Source of the DNA: Euptelea pleiosperma
Lineage: Eukaryota > Streptophyta > Magnoliopsida > Ranunculales > Eupteleaceae
Reading direction: 5' to 3'
Assembly: GCA_035048495.1 (NCBI GenBank)
Contig: CM068541.1
Span: 13,523,929 to 13,587,928, forward strand
DNA length: 64,000 nt
Shown: positions 21,259 through 32,800 of the stretch, one piece after another
Position numbering within the stretch: position 1 is the stretch's first letter
Layout: each line of letters starts with the position of its first letter
Translations under genes and position numbers: made by a program
The notes under the pieces: generated by a model
Databases searched by the model: none
What the model was told of the DNA's origin: nothing
What the model saw: the letters and a program-made list of their open reading frames with translations, nothing else

Positions 21259-22060
21259 CTATGTTTAAAAACTCCGGGGTCGAGCCGAGTCGACTCGACT
21301 TGATCTTATTTCGAGTTGACTCGGCATACAAACTCGGATTTGCAAGCCTCACTGAGTTGACTTGGAAACATGACTGAGTCGAGTCAAAACATGGCCAAGT
21401 CAACCATTAAAGGACGAGTTGACTAGAAACTCTTTTTTAATGTTTTTTTTTAATTTCTAAATTTTTTAGTATTTTTCTATATTTTATGATTGGGTCGTGA
21501 TGTAACAAGGTATACCTGAGATCTTTTCATTTGCGGAAGCGGCATTTTTGGTAGTCACCACTGCCATCTGGGCCCGCTGACCGCATGGATTTTTAGCCCA
21601 CCCTTTAATAGACATTCATACAAAAAATCAGCTTGTTTAATGATTTTTAGCCGTTGGTTTTAGTACTCAAAAAATGGTTGTATTCAACGGCTATAAGAAC
21701 GCCTTAAATGGTGCTAAAAAGTGTTAAAATCTAATGGTTATATATTATCAATCAAGGTGATTTTTGGTATGTATATCCACCAAGGGGTAGGATAAACATC
21801 CAAGTGGTCAGTGGGCTCAAATGGCAGCCGTGACTACCAAAAATGCTGCTTCCGCAAATGAATAGTTTCAGGCATACCTTGTTACATCTTTTTCCTTTAT
21901 GATTTTTCAAAGTTTTGTAATAAATATTATTTTTATATATTTAAATATTTAATATTTAATATTTAATTTAATGACTTCTCGAGTCGCCTCCCTAGTCATC
22001 GAGGTGATTCGACCTGATGGATTTCCGACTCGAGTCCGAGATCCACATTTTAAAACATTG
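21259..22060. mobile_element. hAT-like element (family C) split by a nested family B MITE
   Basis: The left end CTATGTTTAAAAACTCC and right end CACATTTTAAAACATTG are flanked by GTCTCATT (21251-21258) and GTCTCAAT (22061-22068), a worn 8-bp duplication. The interior is full of GAGTCGACTCGACT-type palindromic words. Its other half resumes at 21889 after the nested element. A solo copy is at 62153-62511. Confidence 0.68.
21499..21888. mobile_element. Foldback MITE family B, complete, nested in family C
   Basis: 390 bp. Starts GATGTAACAAGGTATACC and ends with the reverse complement of GATGTAACAAGGTATGCC. It is very close in sequence to the copy at 14899, which suggests recent spread. Confidence 0.78.
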
Positions 22061-22068
22061 GTCTCAAT

Positions 22069-22743
22069 CCTAGTTGCCAAGTTCGCGAATAATTCGCGAA
22101 CAATTCATTTTATAAGGCAAAACGAATTATTTGGCCGAACAATTCAAAAATTCAGAATTATTCGCGAATAATTAAGGCCATGTGTTTAAAACGTGTTTTA
22201 TTCGGGTAGACGATTAATTCAGCCCATTAATTCGGCTAGAAAATAGAGTTAAAAAAAAAACAAACAAAAAAGGAAAAAAATAAAAAAAAAAAACCCTAAT
22301 TTCATTCTCGAATTCACGTTCCTCATTGTCTCCACCCTAATGCATATCTACATGTGTTTGGGCATCCAAAGTTGTCTCAATGGACATAAATATTCAATAT
22401 ATTATTATAATGTGCATATAAGATGTTTATAATAAGGACATAGCTAGTTTCAAGGAATATTTAAATATAGATTTTTTAATAAGAAGCTTTTTACAAAGAC
22501 GAAACCTGAGGTGTTTGGTTAGTAATATTTAGTCTCGAGATCTCATTAGTCTCATGTGTTTGTTATGCTAAATATTTTTAGGTTCATTGATCTTATGAAT
22601 GGATTCATCCCTTGTGAACCTACAAGCCAAAAACTAGCCTGATAGGTAGTTTGTAACTTTGTAGTCGTTGGATTTTAGAATTTGTTTTCATTACAAACTT
22701 TATGAACAAACCCATGGGTGGAAAACAACAATGGTTCCAATGT
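22069..22743. other. Intron 1 stretch with a TTCGCGAATAATTCGCGAA palindrome
   Basis: No gene. At 22080-22180 the words TTCGCGAATAATTCGCGAA and TTATTCGCGAATAATT form strong palindromes, probably a small foldback element. The rest is AT-rich, with part of a MITE-like motif near 22590-22720. Confidence 0.5.
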
Positions 22744-22985
22744 CCGAATTTTTAACATCGAATTTTTGGATCATAACCGAATGAAACACAAATGAATACA
22801 GTTGCGAACTTTTACCGCTCTTCGAATTTTTGACCGAATTTTTATCGGCGAATTTTTAGGCCATAACCGAATGAAACACAAATGAATGCAGTTGCGAACT
22901 TTTACCGCTCTTCGAATTTTTGACCGAATTTTTATCGGTGAATTTTTAGACCATAACCGAATTATACTCGAACTTTTCCCGTATC
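22744..22985. repeat. 90-bp tandem repeat, about 2.5 copies
   Basis: CATAACCGAATGAAACACAA recurs at 22772 and 22862, with a third, diverging start at 22952. Units contain several CGAATTTTT words. Confidence 0.8.
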
Positions 22986-23049
22986 CGAACTTAACAACTA
23001 GGGTCTCAATATCGGTTGAGGCCAAAGGTGAAAAATTTAAGGGAATTTT

Positions 23050-24755
23050 AGACATACCCCCCGTGTTATCTTCACAATTTGATATACCCCCACAGTTTAA
23101 AAAAGCTGACATACCCCCTATGGTGGTCCACCTTCTATCTCCCTCATCAAATCACTTTGACTAACAATTTGTGACTAAAACGCCCCTTTCTGCACCATTG
23201 GAGATTTTTCCCCGGTGAATACTTCACTCGCTCTGGACTTTTAAGCTTACAGGTTACCCCTTGTTTCCGCTAGAGAAACCATTCTCCAGCAACGTTCTTT
23301 ACAACTCAACAACATTAGACTGCAAGTCTTCTCTCTCCTCCTCCTTGATACTAAACAAAACCCTTGACGGCCCATACAATCCTTGCCATTTCTTCAGTTC
23401 ATCGGCTCCGGTGACGCGTCGGCAAAACGAGAAACTGATGCAGAAGTTGCAAACCCACACTACCTTCAAGCCATGGTGAAGGAGATTCGGGTCCATCCTC
23501 CCTAATCCCTGTCCCCTCCTCTCGTGGGAAATTTTTTTGATGCAGAGTCTGGATGCAGTCGATGCAGAGGACTCTCATGGCCCTTCATAGATCATTTTTC
23601 TGGGCCCACTAACCACATGGATGTTTAGCCCACCCCTTGGTTGATAATTTATAGCCGTTGGATTAAGTACCCAAAAATATGCAACAAATAGCTTGAATTC
23701 AACGATTAGAATCAATCTTAAAAATGTTCTAAAATATATGGCTAGAGAAAACCAATCAAACTGATTTTCTGTATGTATATCCACCTAGGGGTAGGCTAAA
23801 CATCCATGCGGTTAGTGGGCCCAAGAAGTTTAAGCCCGAGAAGTTCTTAGAGAGAGCATGGTGCAGTGCTAACGTGGACTTGAGGGGTAATGATCTCAGG
23901 CTTGCACCGTTCGGGGTCGGGCGTAGGGTATGTCCAAGGAAGAACCTTGTACTGTAGACCGTTAACTTGTGGTTGCTAAGTTGGTGCAACATTTCAATTT
24001 TCAAGTTGGTCCCCAACCAGAACTCGGTTGATCTAGTGAGGTGTTGAAGATGTCTTGTGAGAGGAAGAACCCTATCTTTTGCAGTTGTTCCTAGGAATGG
24101 GAATGTTGTTGGTCCTTTCTAGGATTCAATTACGGTCTTGTTTTTTCTATGGGATCTAGTTCTTGGTGGGAACTGTATCTATGACTGTCTTTAGTTTTTT
24201 TTCCTCTGTATCTAGCTTATTGTCTTGGTGTGAACTGTCACGAGAATTCATTTTTGTTACTGAAAAGTGGTAATTGAAGAAGACAAGGACAAGGTATCTT
24301 CATACATCTAGGAAAATGATTGCATATATTTCTGTATGAAACTTCGGGTTGCCGAATGAAGCTTTATCTGGATTTGCATTTTTAACCGGAAAGATTTTTA
24401 TGTCTAGCGTAGTGTTCATTTAGTCATAAAGGTGCGCGGCTATTTGACACCAACCCAACCGGAGCTTTTTTATCTATCTCGCCGGAGTAGTGGACTGCCG
24501 GCCGGTCACGAGTCTTCGGTATGTTGGTCTTGCCAGAGATGGGCAGCCAACCCACCGGAATCTCGTGGCCGGATGTCCACCACAGCCTTTCCATCTGAGG
24601 TTGGGTTTGTCCCAAACATTTTTACTTTGTTCTAAGGTTGAATAAAAGGACAATTTTATCCTTTTCAAAAAACATTGTTAGTCAATGACGGAGATAAATG
24701 GTGGACCGGGTCATAGGGGGGTATGTCAAATTTTGAAGATAACATGGGATTGGGA
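23050..24755. mobile_element. TIR element with long inverted ends, gene-like interior and a nested MITE
   Basis: The left arm (about 23055-23170) and right arm (about 24655-24750) are inverted. They share TGTTATCTTCACAATTTGA against TGTTATCTTCAAAATTTGA, then CATACCCCC, GGTCCACC and TTGACTAACAAT. The interior has higher GC. There is gene-like sequence at 23250-23500 and 24425-24620 that I cannot identify. A family B core sits at 23601-23824. It resembles the element at 15505 in arm content and may be Mutator-like. Confidence 0.5.
23601..23824. mobile_element. Foldback MITE, family B core only
   Basis: Perfect terminal inverted repeat TGGGCCCACTAACC and GGTTAGTGGGCCCA. The interior matches the family B core, but the outer arms with AACAAGGTAT are absent. 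Confidence 0.7.
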
Positions 24756-24901
24756 CCTTGGCTAAACCTTTTTTGTTGTATTATTGAGATTTGAGGCTTA
24801 TTTTATTTAAAATATTAATATAGATTAAAATTAATTAATTATTTTTTCCTCAAATCTCAATAATACAACAAAATAGGTTAGCCAAGGTCCCAATCCCATG
24901 T
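24743..24901. repeat. Inverted repeat, arms about 53 bp
   Basis: 24745-24797 and 24848-24900 are near-perfect reverse complements, with CATGGGATTGGGACCTTGGC against CCTTGGTAACC-free GCCAAGGTCCCAATCCCATG. The AT-rich loop is about 50 bp. It could fold into a long hairpin if transcribed. Confidence 0.75.
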
Positions 24902-25490
24902 TTCTATCATTTTTTCTTATAGTTTCAATAAAAACACGTCAGCCAAAAGTCCCTTATCGAGTCCGAGTGAGTGATGTTTAACTAAAATTACATTTATAAA
25001 AATGGAAAAATTTATTGAAATAGTAAATGTATAACTTCTTTTTTTAATAAGAGTAAGCAGGCAACTTCAACAAGGTTATTATTTTCTTGTACTTCATTAT
25101 TAAATATGAAAAATAATTTTATAAAGATATTATAGAAATTTAAATTAATACAAATATCATTGATATTTTTAATAAGAATAATTAGTATTTGAAACCATTG
25201 AAAAGATCTAATGGATCCTTGCTCATTGCAAATGAACTTAGGAATTAAAAGTTAATAGCTTCAGGAGATTTTCAAAGAAAAAAAATAGTCATTTTGTAAA
25301 AAGTATTGCTCATTTATTAAGGAGAGAGAAGAATATGGAGCATTTCATGTTTCTCTCTTCTGTAAACTGACCTTATAAAATGAAAAGATAATTTTACCCA
25401 TAGATAACTACTAAATCACATTAATGGCTTTTAGGGTTTTTATATAACTATGGAGAGAGGGTGAAAATAGAAGGGCAAAAAAGTAAATTG
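24770..25490. repeat. Dispersed repeat, first of two direct copies
   Basis: About 24785-25490 matches, with indels, 26985-27555 continued at 36433-36725. Shared words include TTGAGGCTTATTTTATTTAA, CTCAATAATACAA and GGAGAGAGGGTGAAA. The second copy is the target into which the gypsy element inserted. Confidence 0.6.
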
Positions 25491-26252
25491 TTACAACTCA
25501 AGTAGAGGCATTGCTACAAGTGCAATGGTGTAGGACACTTATAGAGGCACTTCCCTCAAGCACCATATCAGAAGCCCATAGGCATTACTCAGAGGTTAAA
25601 TGTACCAAACTAAGTCTTTTCCATTACTCAATAGGATGCGAGTACACCTAAGATAGTTGTGAGAGGTACTCTTTTGATTTCACATTTGTCTGCAAGAGTA
25701 TGAATTGATTCGGGTTATACCCATTCTTTTATATCTGATTTTTTTGCCTATGCTTTAAGATTTATGTATGAGTTGTTAGGTTTTACTGTTTCTATTGTTA
25801 CACATTTGGGATATAATTTTCTTGTAGATAGTATGTAGAGACTGCTTAATTCGAATAGGGGATCATGATTTGACTGCTAACCTGATCTTATTAGAGATAA
25901 CAGACTTCGGCGTCATTCTTGGGATTAGCTAGATTTCAACTTATCATGCGTCAGTCAACTTTTATATGGATGTAGTTCTTCCTTCACGGCTAGATTGATT
26001 AAGTCTCCCCAAATCAATCGAACTATTCTGTAGGTTGACTAATCGCTAGTCTTCTGTCCCATTAATTAGTATGAAAGATGACCACTATTGTCGCTTATCT
26101 GGATTACAAAAAATTAAAAAAATTATTCAGTGTATTTCTGCTGCATCATGATACTAATTTTATTTAACCACACGTTTGTAAGATCGAATCGCACATCAAG
26201 ATACGGGAGATGTGGAGATGACCAGATATCGGATTGGGGGCGTGATACAATA
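25490..26252 (+). pseudogene. Degenerate Tekay-like gag-protease fragment with LTR end
   Basis: About 25520-25960 matches the zinc-knuckle and protease part of the complete element (30740-31190): GTGCAATGGTGTAGGACACTT and GATTCGGGTT are shared, but the frame is broken. About 26090-26252 matches the last 160 bp of its LTR, ending GGATTGGGGGCGTGATA. It is an old internal deletion of a related element. Confidence 0.65.
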
Positions 26253-26984
26253 CTTCTTGAATGTTTTGTAATAAAGTTGGTATTAAAGAAGATTTAGTGC
26301 ATGTGTTTTGAAAAATGGCCAAAATGTTAGTAGCTTGGCACTCATAGGTTTGCCTTTATAATTGTAAGTTTTTTTTTTTGTAACAATACCCTTAACTTTG
26401 AAATGAATTAGGATTAACCCCTATACATTTAAAAAACTTTAGGAATACCTCCTTGAGTTAGTTTAAACGTCAGTTAACTCTATTTAAAACATGGCATGCA
26501 TTATTTAATGCACCAATGAAAGGATCAAAACATTGCAAATACAATGTTAATGCCTTGTGATTCATGTCTGTTTTAATTTGAGTTAACCATTGTTAAACTA
26601 TGTGAAGAGAGGTGTACTACTATACTGTACTCTTGATTTTTAGGGGTGGTTGTTACAAGAATACCCTAGTTATAAAATATAGAAAGTTACAGGATAGATG
26701 CAAGATAGTTGTGCCATTATCAGTGGTTATAATGACCATTATTGAAACCATTTGGGTGTTCATTCTCTAATTTGCCCAACAATTTATTATTAAATCGCAT
26801 TGTATATGGGATTCAAGGTTTGGAAACGACCGTTATAACTTCATATGGGTTAGTTGGTATTACCGTTATGATCGTTATAACGGGTTAAATAATAGGCAAA
26901 AATAATGGTGGGTATCTTTTCTGACTTTATACCACATCTTTAACTAGGGCCCTCTCAATAGAGGTTGAGGCCTAAGGTGAAAAC
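26253..26984. other. Intron 1 stretch without a recognised gene
   Basis: AT-rich. A fragment at about 26815-26920 has GACCGTTATAAC and CGTTATAACGGG words like the family E MITEs. Confidence 0.4.
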
Positions 26985-27828
26985 TTTAATTGAGGCTTAT
27001 TTTATTTAAAATATTAATATAAATTAAATTAACTAAGGAAATTTAGTCATGTTTCCCTCAATCTCAATAATACAAAAAAATTATTTGCCAAAGGGCTCTC
27101 AATCCCATGTTCCTATTCCCTTTTTCTCTTAAGTCTCAATAAAATCCCCCAAAAACATTCTATTAGGAAAGGCCCCTATCGAGTCCATGTGCGATGCACA
27201 TGCTGTATAAATAAAAAGTACGTTTATAAAATTAGTAAATTTATTAAAATAGAAAATATATAAGTTCTTTATTTGGTAAGGTTAGTGGACAACTTAAAAA
27301 GAAAGTAATTATTTTCTTGTACCTCATCATTATTAAGCCTACGCCCGTCCATTCTTTACAAACTTGATCCCACCCTTAGACTAGTTACGCTGTTCGACTG
27401 AATCGTTGGCTCCACGTTCTATTTGGTCGGAACCAAACATAAAAAATCAATTTTAAAAGGGCAGTATAGGAATTTTAAAATAATATAAATATCGACGTTA
27501 TTTTTTTTTAATAAGAGTAATTAGTATTGGATATCATCGAAGAGATCTCGGCAAGAGCTTTGTAATGACCCTATTTCTAGCAATATTATAGTAGACTTTT
27601 TATAATACTTTGAACATTATATGTATGCCATTTTAAAGGTCTCAACAATAGCTTTCTATCGGTATCAAGTTCGTCCAAATCGGACGTGCGAGTCAAAAGT
27701 TATTATGTTTAGTTCTGGGCAATATTTTAAGTTTTTATTAAAATTCAAAAAAAAAAAAGAAAAAAAAGAATTTTCAAAATTATAGTCCGACATCGGATAG
27801 AAATGAAAAGTTCTGAGTTCTCAACCTC

Positions 27829-27836
27829 TATAAATA
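27829..27836 (+). promoter_or_regulatory. LTR promoter TATA box
   Basis: TATAAATA about 270 bp into the LTR. The same motif is conserved at 34577-34584 in the 3' LTR. It is the likely start region for element transcripts. Confidence 0.6.
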
Positions 27837-28707
27837 CAAGGCTATGCCTTGAGAATATTACATCAATTTGGGTATTTGCATTCTAACCCCTGAGGTAAGA
27901 ATATTTGCAAAAAAGTCCCTCGACTAGAAGAAATTCTAGAAAATTCACAGGAATTCCTAAAAATATTCAGGAGGTCCTTTGAAAAGTTTTTTTTTGTGGG
28001 GCCTACTGCCTCGAGATACGCGCTACCTCGAGATTCGCATCATACGAGGTTCAAAGATTTTGGGATTCTAGCGTATTCACTTGTAAGTACATAGTTATTT
28101 ATTTTATGCCTTTATTTATTTAATTAATTAATTATTTAATTAATTAATTATTATTTATTTAATTAATTAATTAATTATTTAATTGATTAATTATTTATTT
28201 ATTTATTTATAAATATTATTTTTATTTTTTATTTTTTTGAAATAGTAGAAAATTTACAGAATATTGTAGAAAAATTCTAGAAAATTCTATTATTTTTGGG
28301 AAAAATGTCTGAAAATGCTATTCTTGTTATCTGTTAAATTTTAGCAAGGAAAAATCCCAATTCTTGTATTTTCCACATAAAATGTGTAAATGCATTGATA
28401 ATTTCTTGTAATCTTAAAAGCATGAAATTATGATAGATGAGGACATGTGTAATCTATTTAGTTGGATGAAGTCATGCTCAAATTCATTTAAAATGAGATA
28501 TATGCGTTTTTCATCCGTTTTATGTATTCGTTTTCTAAGATATTAATAGGGCTTAAATGTTCTTATTTTTAGTTTCAAAATGCAAAAATAAGAATGCTAT
28601 GCATGTAAAGATGTTTCTACAAACATTATTATTTTATGCATATAAATACGATTGATGACATGAATAAAAACGTGATTGGGAATGTGGAATATCAGATTAG
28701 TTGGAAT

Positions 28708-28860
28708 CAGGCGTTGTCTCATTTCTTCGAGACCCCTTGGGGTTTTAGTCCCCTAAAGCATCAGGCGTTGTCTTATTTCCTTAAGACCCCTTGGGGTTTC
28801 AGTCCCCTAAAGAAGAGGCGTTGTCTCATTCATGAGACCCCTTGGGTATTTATACCTAAA
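28708..28860 (+). repeat. Tandem hairpin module inside the LTR (54, 53 and about 45 bp units)
   Basis: Three units starting AGGCGTTGTCTCATT or a near match. In each, GTCTC or GTCTT pairs with GAGAC or AAGAC around a short loop, followed by CCCCTTGGGG. An ATG at 28636 opens an 88-codon frame in which the units read as repeats of ALSHFFETPWGFSPLK type. The 3' LTR carries the same module at 35465-35620, but its frame shifts in the second unit. Confidence 0.75.
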
Positions 28861-29669
28861 AGAAAATTAGGGAATCCGGAGAGAGAATACCTAATGAAAT
28901 AATTAGTGTGCACATTAGGGAGTTTACTTGTGGACTAGAAGTGTTAACATCGTACACTAGGACCGATGGAATGTTGGTACGAAATACATCAGAATTGATA
29001 GTGACTTTATAGAAATGGTCACGGGTATTCCGATAAGAGAAATGTTGACTATTATATGAAAAGACTTCATTGTATTCGAAGTTATATGTAAGTAATTGAT
29101 GGAGAGTTGAGTTTTATCGAATTACATGTGAAATACATTTGCAAATCGTATTTGTTTTAAAATAAACAAAAGTTGTTGATTTAAGTGGTTTTACGCATGA
29201 GGAATGTACTTACTGGGCCCTAGCTCATCGTTTTAAAATGTTTTGTTTTCAGGAAAGGATAAGGGGAAGTTGGACTGATGCTTCCAGCATTTCTGTTGAT
29301 AGACTTGTGCTTTTGACGATGTTATATTTTGTTTAATTCTTCTATCTTGTAGAAGGATACATGAGTTATGTAGGTCCTTTGATCGTTTAGTAACATGTAT
29401 TTGGGAGTACGATATATATACAATATTTTCTTTTGGATGGGCATATTACGGTTTTGTTTGAAGTAAGACATCCTCTAACATTATTAATGTGTCAATGAAG
29501 TGCGTTTCGTCTTATGAATTGTTTAAACAAAATGAAAAAAATTATCCGGTGTATTTCCGCTGCATCGTGATACCAGTTTTGTTTAACTGTGCGTTTGTAT
29601 GATCAGATCGCGCTTCAAGATACGAGAAAGGTCGATATGACCAAATATCGGACTTGGGGGCGTGACAGC

Positions 29670-29682
29670 TTGGTATCAGAGC
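29670..29682 (+). other. Primer-binding site (initiator Met-tRNA type)
   Basis: TGGTATCAGAGC directly after the 5' LTR is the standard complement of the 3' end of plant initiator methionine tRNA, used to prime minus-strand synthesis. Confidence 0.88.
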
Positions 29683-29884
29683 TTTAGGTTACAAGTCCTC
29701 GGAAACATAGTAACTTAGCCAAATTGAATAATACATTTTCATCAAATCATATATTAATTAAGATCATAATATAACCTTACGAATGAAGAACTAACAAGAT
29801 AAAGAACATCATAATACGATTCCTTATTATTTTTAAAACTATTTATTGTGCACGTCCCTAACTCGTCCTTTTGTTATAAAGGCA

Positions 29885-32800
29885 ATGAGAAGTGGAAGAG
29901 GCAGAGGTAAGAATACCTCACGTACGCCTACTCCAGAGGTAGGTGCGGAGGCTCAGTTAGCCGGCGTTTACACAGCTTTGGGTCATATCACTGCTGTCTT
30001 AGACCGGCATGTTCAGGAGGTTCGTCCCGAGCCAGCTCGTGCTCGTCCGGACGATAGTTTGCGAGAGTTCCAACGACTACAAGCGCCGGAGTTCAGAGGT
30101 CTTCCTGAACCAATGGAAGCCAAGGGGTGGTTACGTGAGGTAGATATGATTTTTCGGGCTATGAGATGCCCTGAGGACCGTAAGGTGGAGTTGACCACCT
30201 TTATGTTGAAGGGCGATGCTATGACATGGTGGGACATGGTGCGTTCCATGAGAGACGATGTGGTCCTCACATGGCAAAAGTTTAGGAGACTATTTCTGGA
30301 GAAGTACTTCCCCGTTTCTGTCCGAGATCAGCTCGAGACAGACTTCTTGGCCCTCGAGTAGGGTTCCATGACTGTGGCACAGTATGTGACCCAGTTTGAT
30401 CGTTTGGTAACTTATGCACCACACATCATCTCGACAGAGGAGAGAAAGGCGAAGAGATTTCAGGCGGGCCTCAAGTCTGGAATTAGGAGGATGATTGTGG
30501 GTCAGTTGATTCATGTGTATGCCACCACCGTAGAGATGGCATTGGCGCTGGAGAAGGATACCAGCGATTTCTTGAAGGATCGTATAGATCCTAAGGGAAA
30601 GGGTCGAGTTGCACCTACTGCTCTCCAGAGATATTCGGATTCAGCTAAGAAGCCGAAGTTATCTGTTCCTACTATTGCTGCACACCCGATCAACTCCGCC
30701 CCTCCTAATCAGATTGTGCGAGCATATAGGCGTTGTTACAACTGCAATGGTGTAGGACACTTACAGAGGCACTGCCCTCGTGCACCATATCAGAAGCCTG
30801 CGGGCAATACTCAGAGGCCGAATATACCGGGGCGAGTCTTTGCCATTACACGGCAGGATGCGAGTGCATCCAAGAATGTGGTAGAAGGTACTCTTCTGAT
30901 CTCACACTTGTATGCTAAAGTGTTGATTGATTCGGGTTCTACCCATTCTTTTGTATCTATTACGTTTGCATATGCTTTAGGCTTTGAATTCGAGTCATTA
31001 GATTTTACGCTTACTGTATCTACACCTCTAGGAGGGAACTGTATTGTAGATCAAATGTGTAAGAATTGTTTGATTCGGATAGGAGATCATGATTTGATTG
31101 CTGACTTGATCCTATTAGAGATGACGGATTTTGTCGTTATTCTTGGGATGGAATGGCTGTCAGCATATCATGCGACAGTGGATTGTTATGCGAAGAGGGT
31201 GACGTTCCAGATACCGGGACAGTCTCTTTTTCAGTTTGTGGGTGCAAAATTATCACCCCATGCATTAGTAGTATCGGCCTTACGTGTTTATAAGAAACGT
31301 TGGGCCGATTGTACTAGTTTCCTTGCCTTTCTAGAGGGGGAAGAGAGCAAGAGGGTACAAATGGAGCAGATTCCTGTAGTTAGTGAGTTCAAGGATATCT
31401 TTCCAGAGGAACTACCAGGATTGCCTCCAAAGAGAGAGGTTGAGTTTTCCATTGAGCTAATGCTAGGGACTTCGCCTATTTCTAAGGCGCCATACAGAAT
31501 GGCACCTGCAGAGCTCAAGGAACTGAAGGTTCAGGTGGAAGACTTAGGAACTAAGGGCTTCATAAGACCAAGTGTCTCCCCTTGGGGCGCTCCGGTCCTG
31601 TTCGTGAAGAAGAAAGACGGTTCCCTGAGGATGTGCATTGACTACAGACAAATCAACAAGGTCACGGTGAAGAATAAATACCCTTTGCCGCGGATTGATG
31701 ATCTGTTTGACCAGTTGAGGGGAGCCCATTACTTTTCGAAGATAGACTTGAGGTCTGGGTATCATCAGCTCAGAGTGAAAGATGAGGATATCTCGAAGAC
31801 AGCATTTCAGACACGGTATGGCCATTATGAATTTCTAGTCATGCCATTCGGATTGACGAATGCTCCAACTACATTCATGGATCTGATGAACCGGATCTTC
31901 CGATTGTACCTCGATCAGTTCATCATCATCTTTATTGATGATATCCTGATCTACTCACGAACTCAAGAACAGCATGAGCAGCATCTGCGACTAGCCCTAC
32001 AGACGTTGAGAGATCATCGACTCTATGCCAAGTTCAGTAAATGTGAATTCTGGCAAGAGGATGTAAAGTTCTTGGGTCATGTCATTTTCGGGGAGGGAAT
32101 CTCAGTTGATCCGTCGAAGGTTGAAGCAGTGTTGAACTGGGAGCCGCCGAACAGTGTTACTGAAATTCGGAGTTTCCTAGGTTTGGCGGGCTACTATCGG
32201 AGGTTCATTGATGGATTCTCCAGCATTGCTACCCCGATGACACACCTCACACGGAAGGGTGTAAAGTTCGAGTGGGACGAGAAGTGTTCTGCCTTTGAAG
32301 AGCTGAAGACTCGTCTAACTACTTCACCTGTTCTGACAATTCCGTCTGATGAGGGGGGCTTTGTCATTTATAGTGATGCATCATTGAAGGGACTAGGTTG
32401 TGTCTTGATGCAGAATGGGAAGGTGATCGCTTATGCTTCGAGACAGTTGAAGATTCATGAGCAGAATTACCCTACCCACGACCTTGAGCTTGCAGCAGTT
32501 GTCTTTGCGCTCAAGATTTGGCGTCATTACCTCTACGGTGAGAAGTTCGAGCTTTATTCTAATCACAAGAGCTTGAAATATATTTTCACTCAGAGGGAGC
32601 TGAACATGAGGCAGAGATGATGGATGGAGTTCCTGAAGGACTATGACTTCACTCTCTAGTACCACCCAGGCAAGGCCAATGTCGTGGCAGATGCACTAAG
32701 CTGAAAACAGAGTGGGACTATATTTTGCCTTTTGGGCCAGGAGGTAGAATGTCCGGATGTTGAGGGGGACCATGAACCTCAGATTTCGACACAGTACCCC

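Larger units (their letters stand above)
27561..29667 (+). repeat. 5' LTR of the Tekay-like element
   Basis: 2107 bp, TGTAATGACC to GGGGGCGTGACA. It has a TATA box at 27829, long ATTA/TTAATTAA tracts at 28110-28225, and a three-unit hairpin repeat at 28708-28860. Confidence 0.92.

Noticed and set aside
22744..22985. CRISPR-like array
   Set aside because: Only about 2.5 units of 90 bp without unique spacers; a plain tandem repeat in plant DNA.
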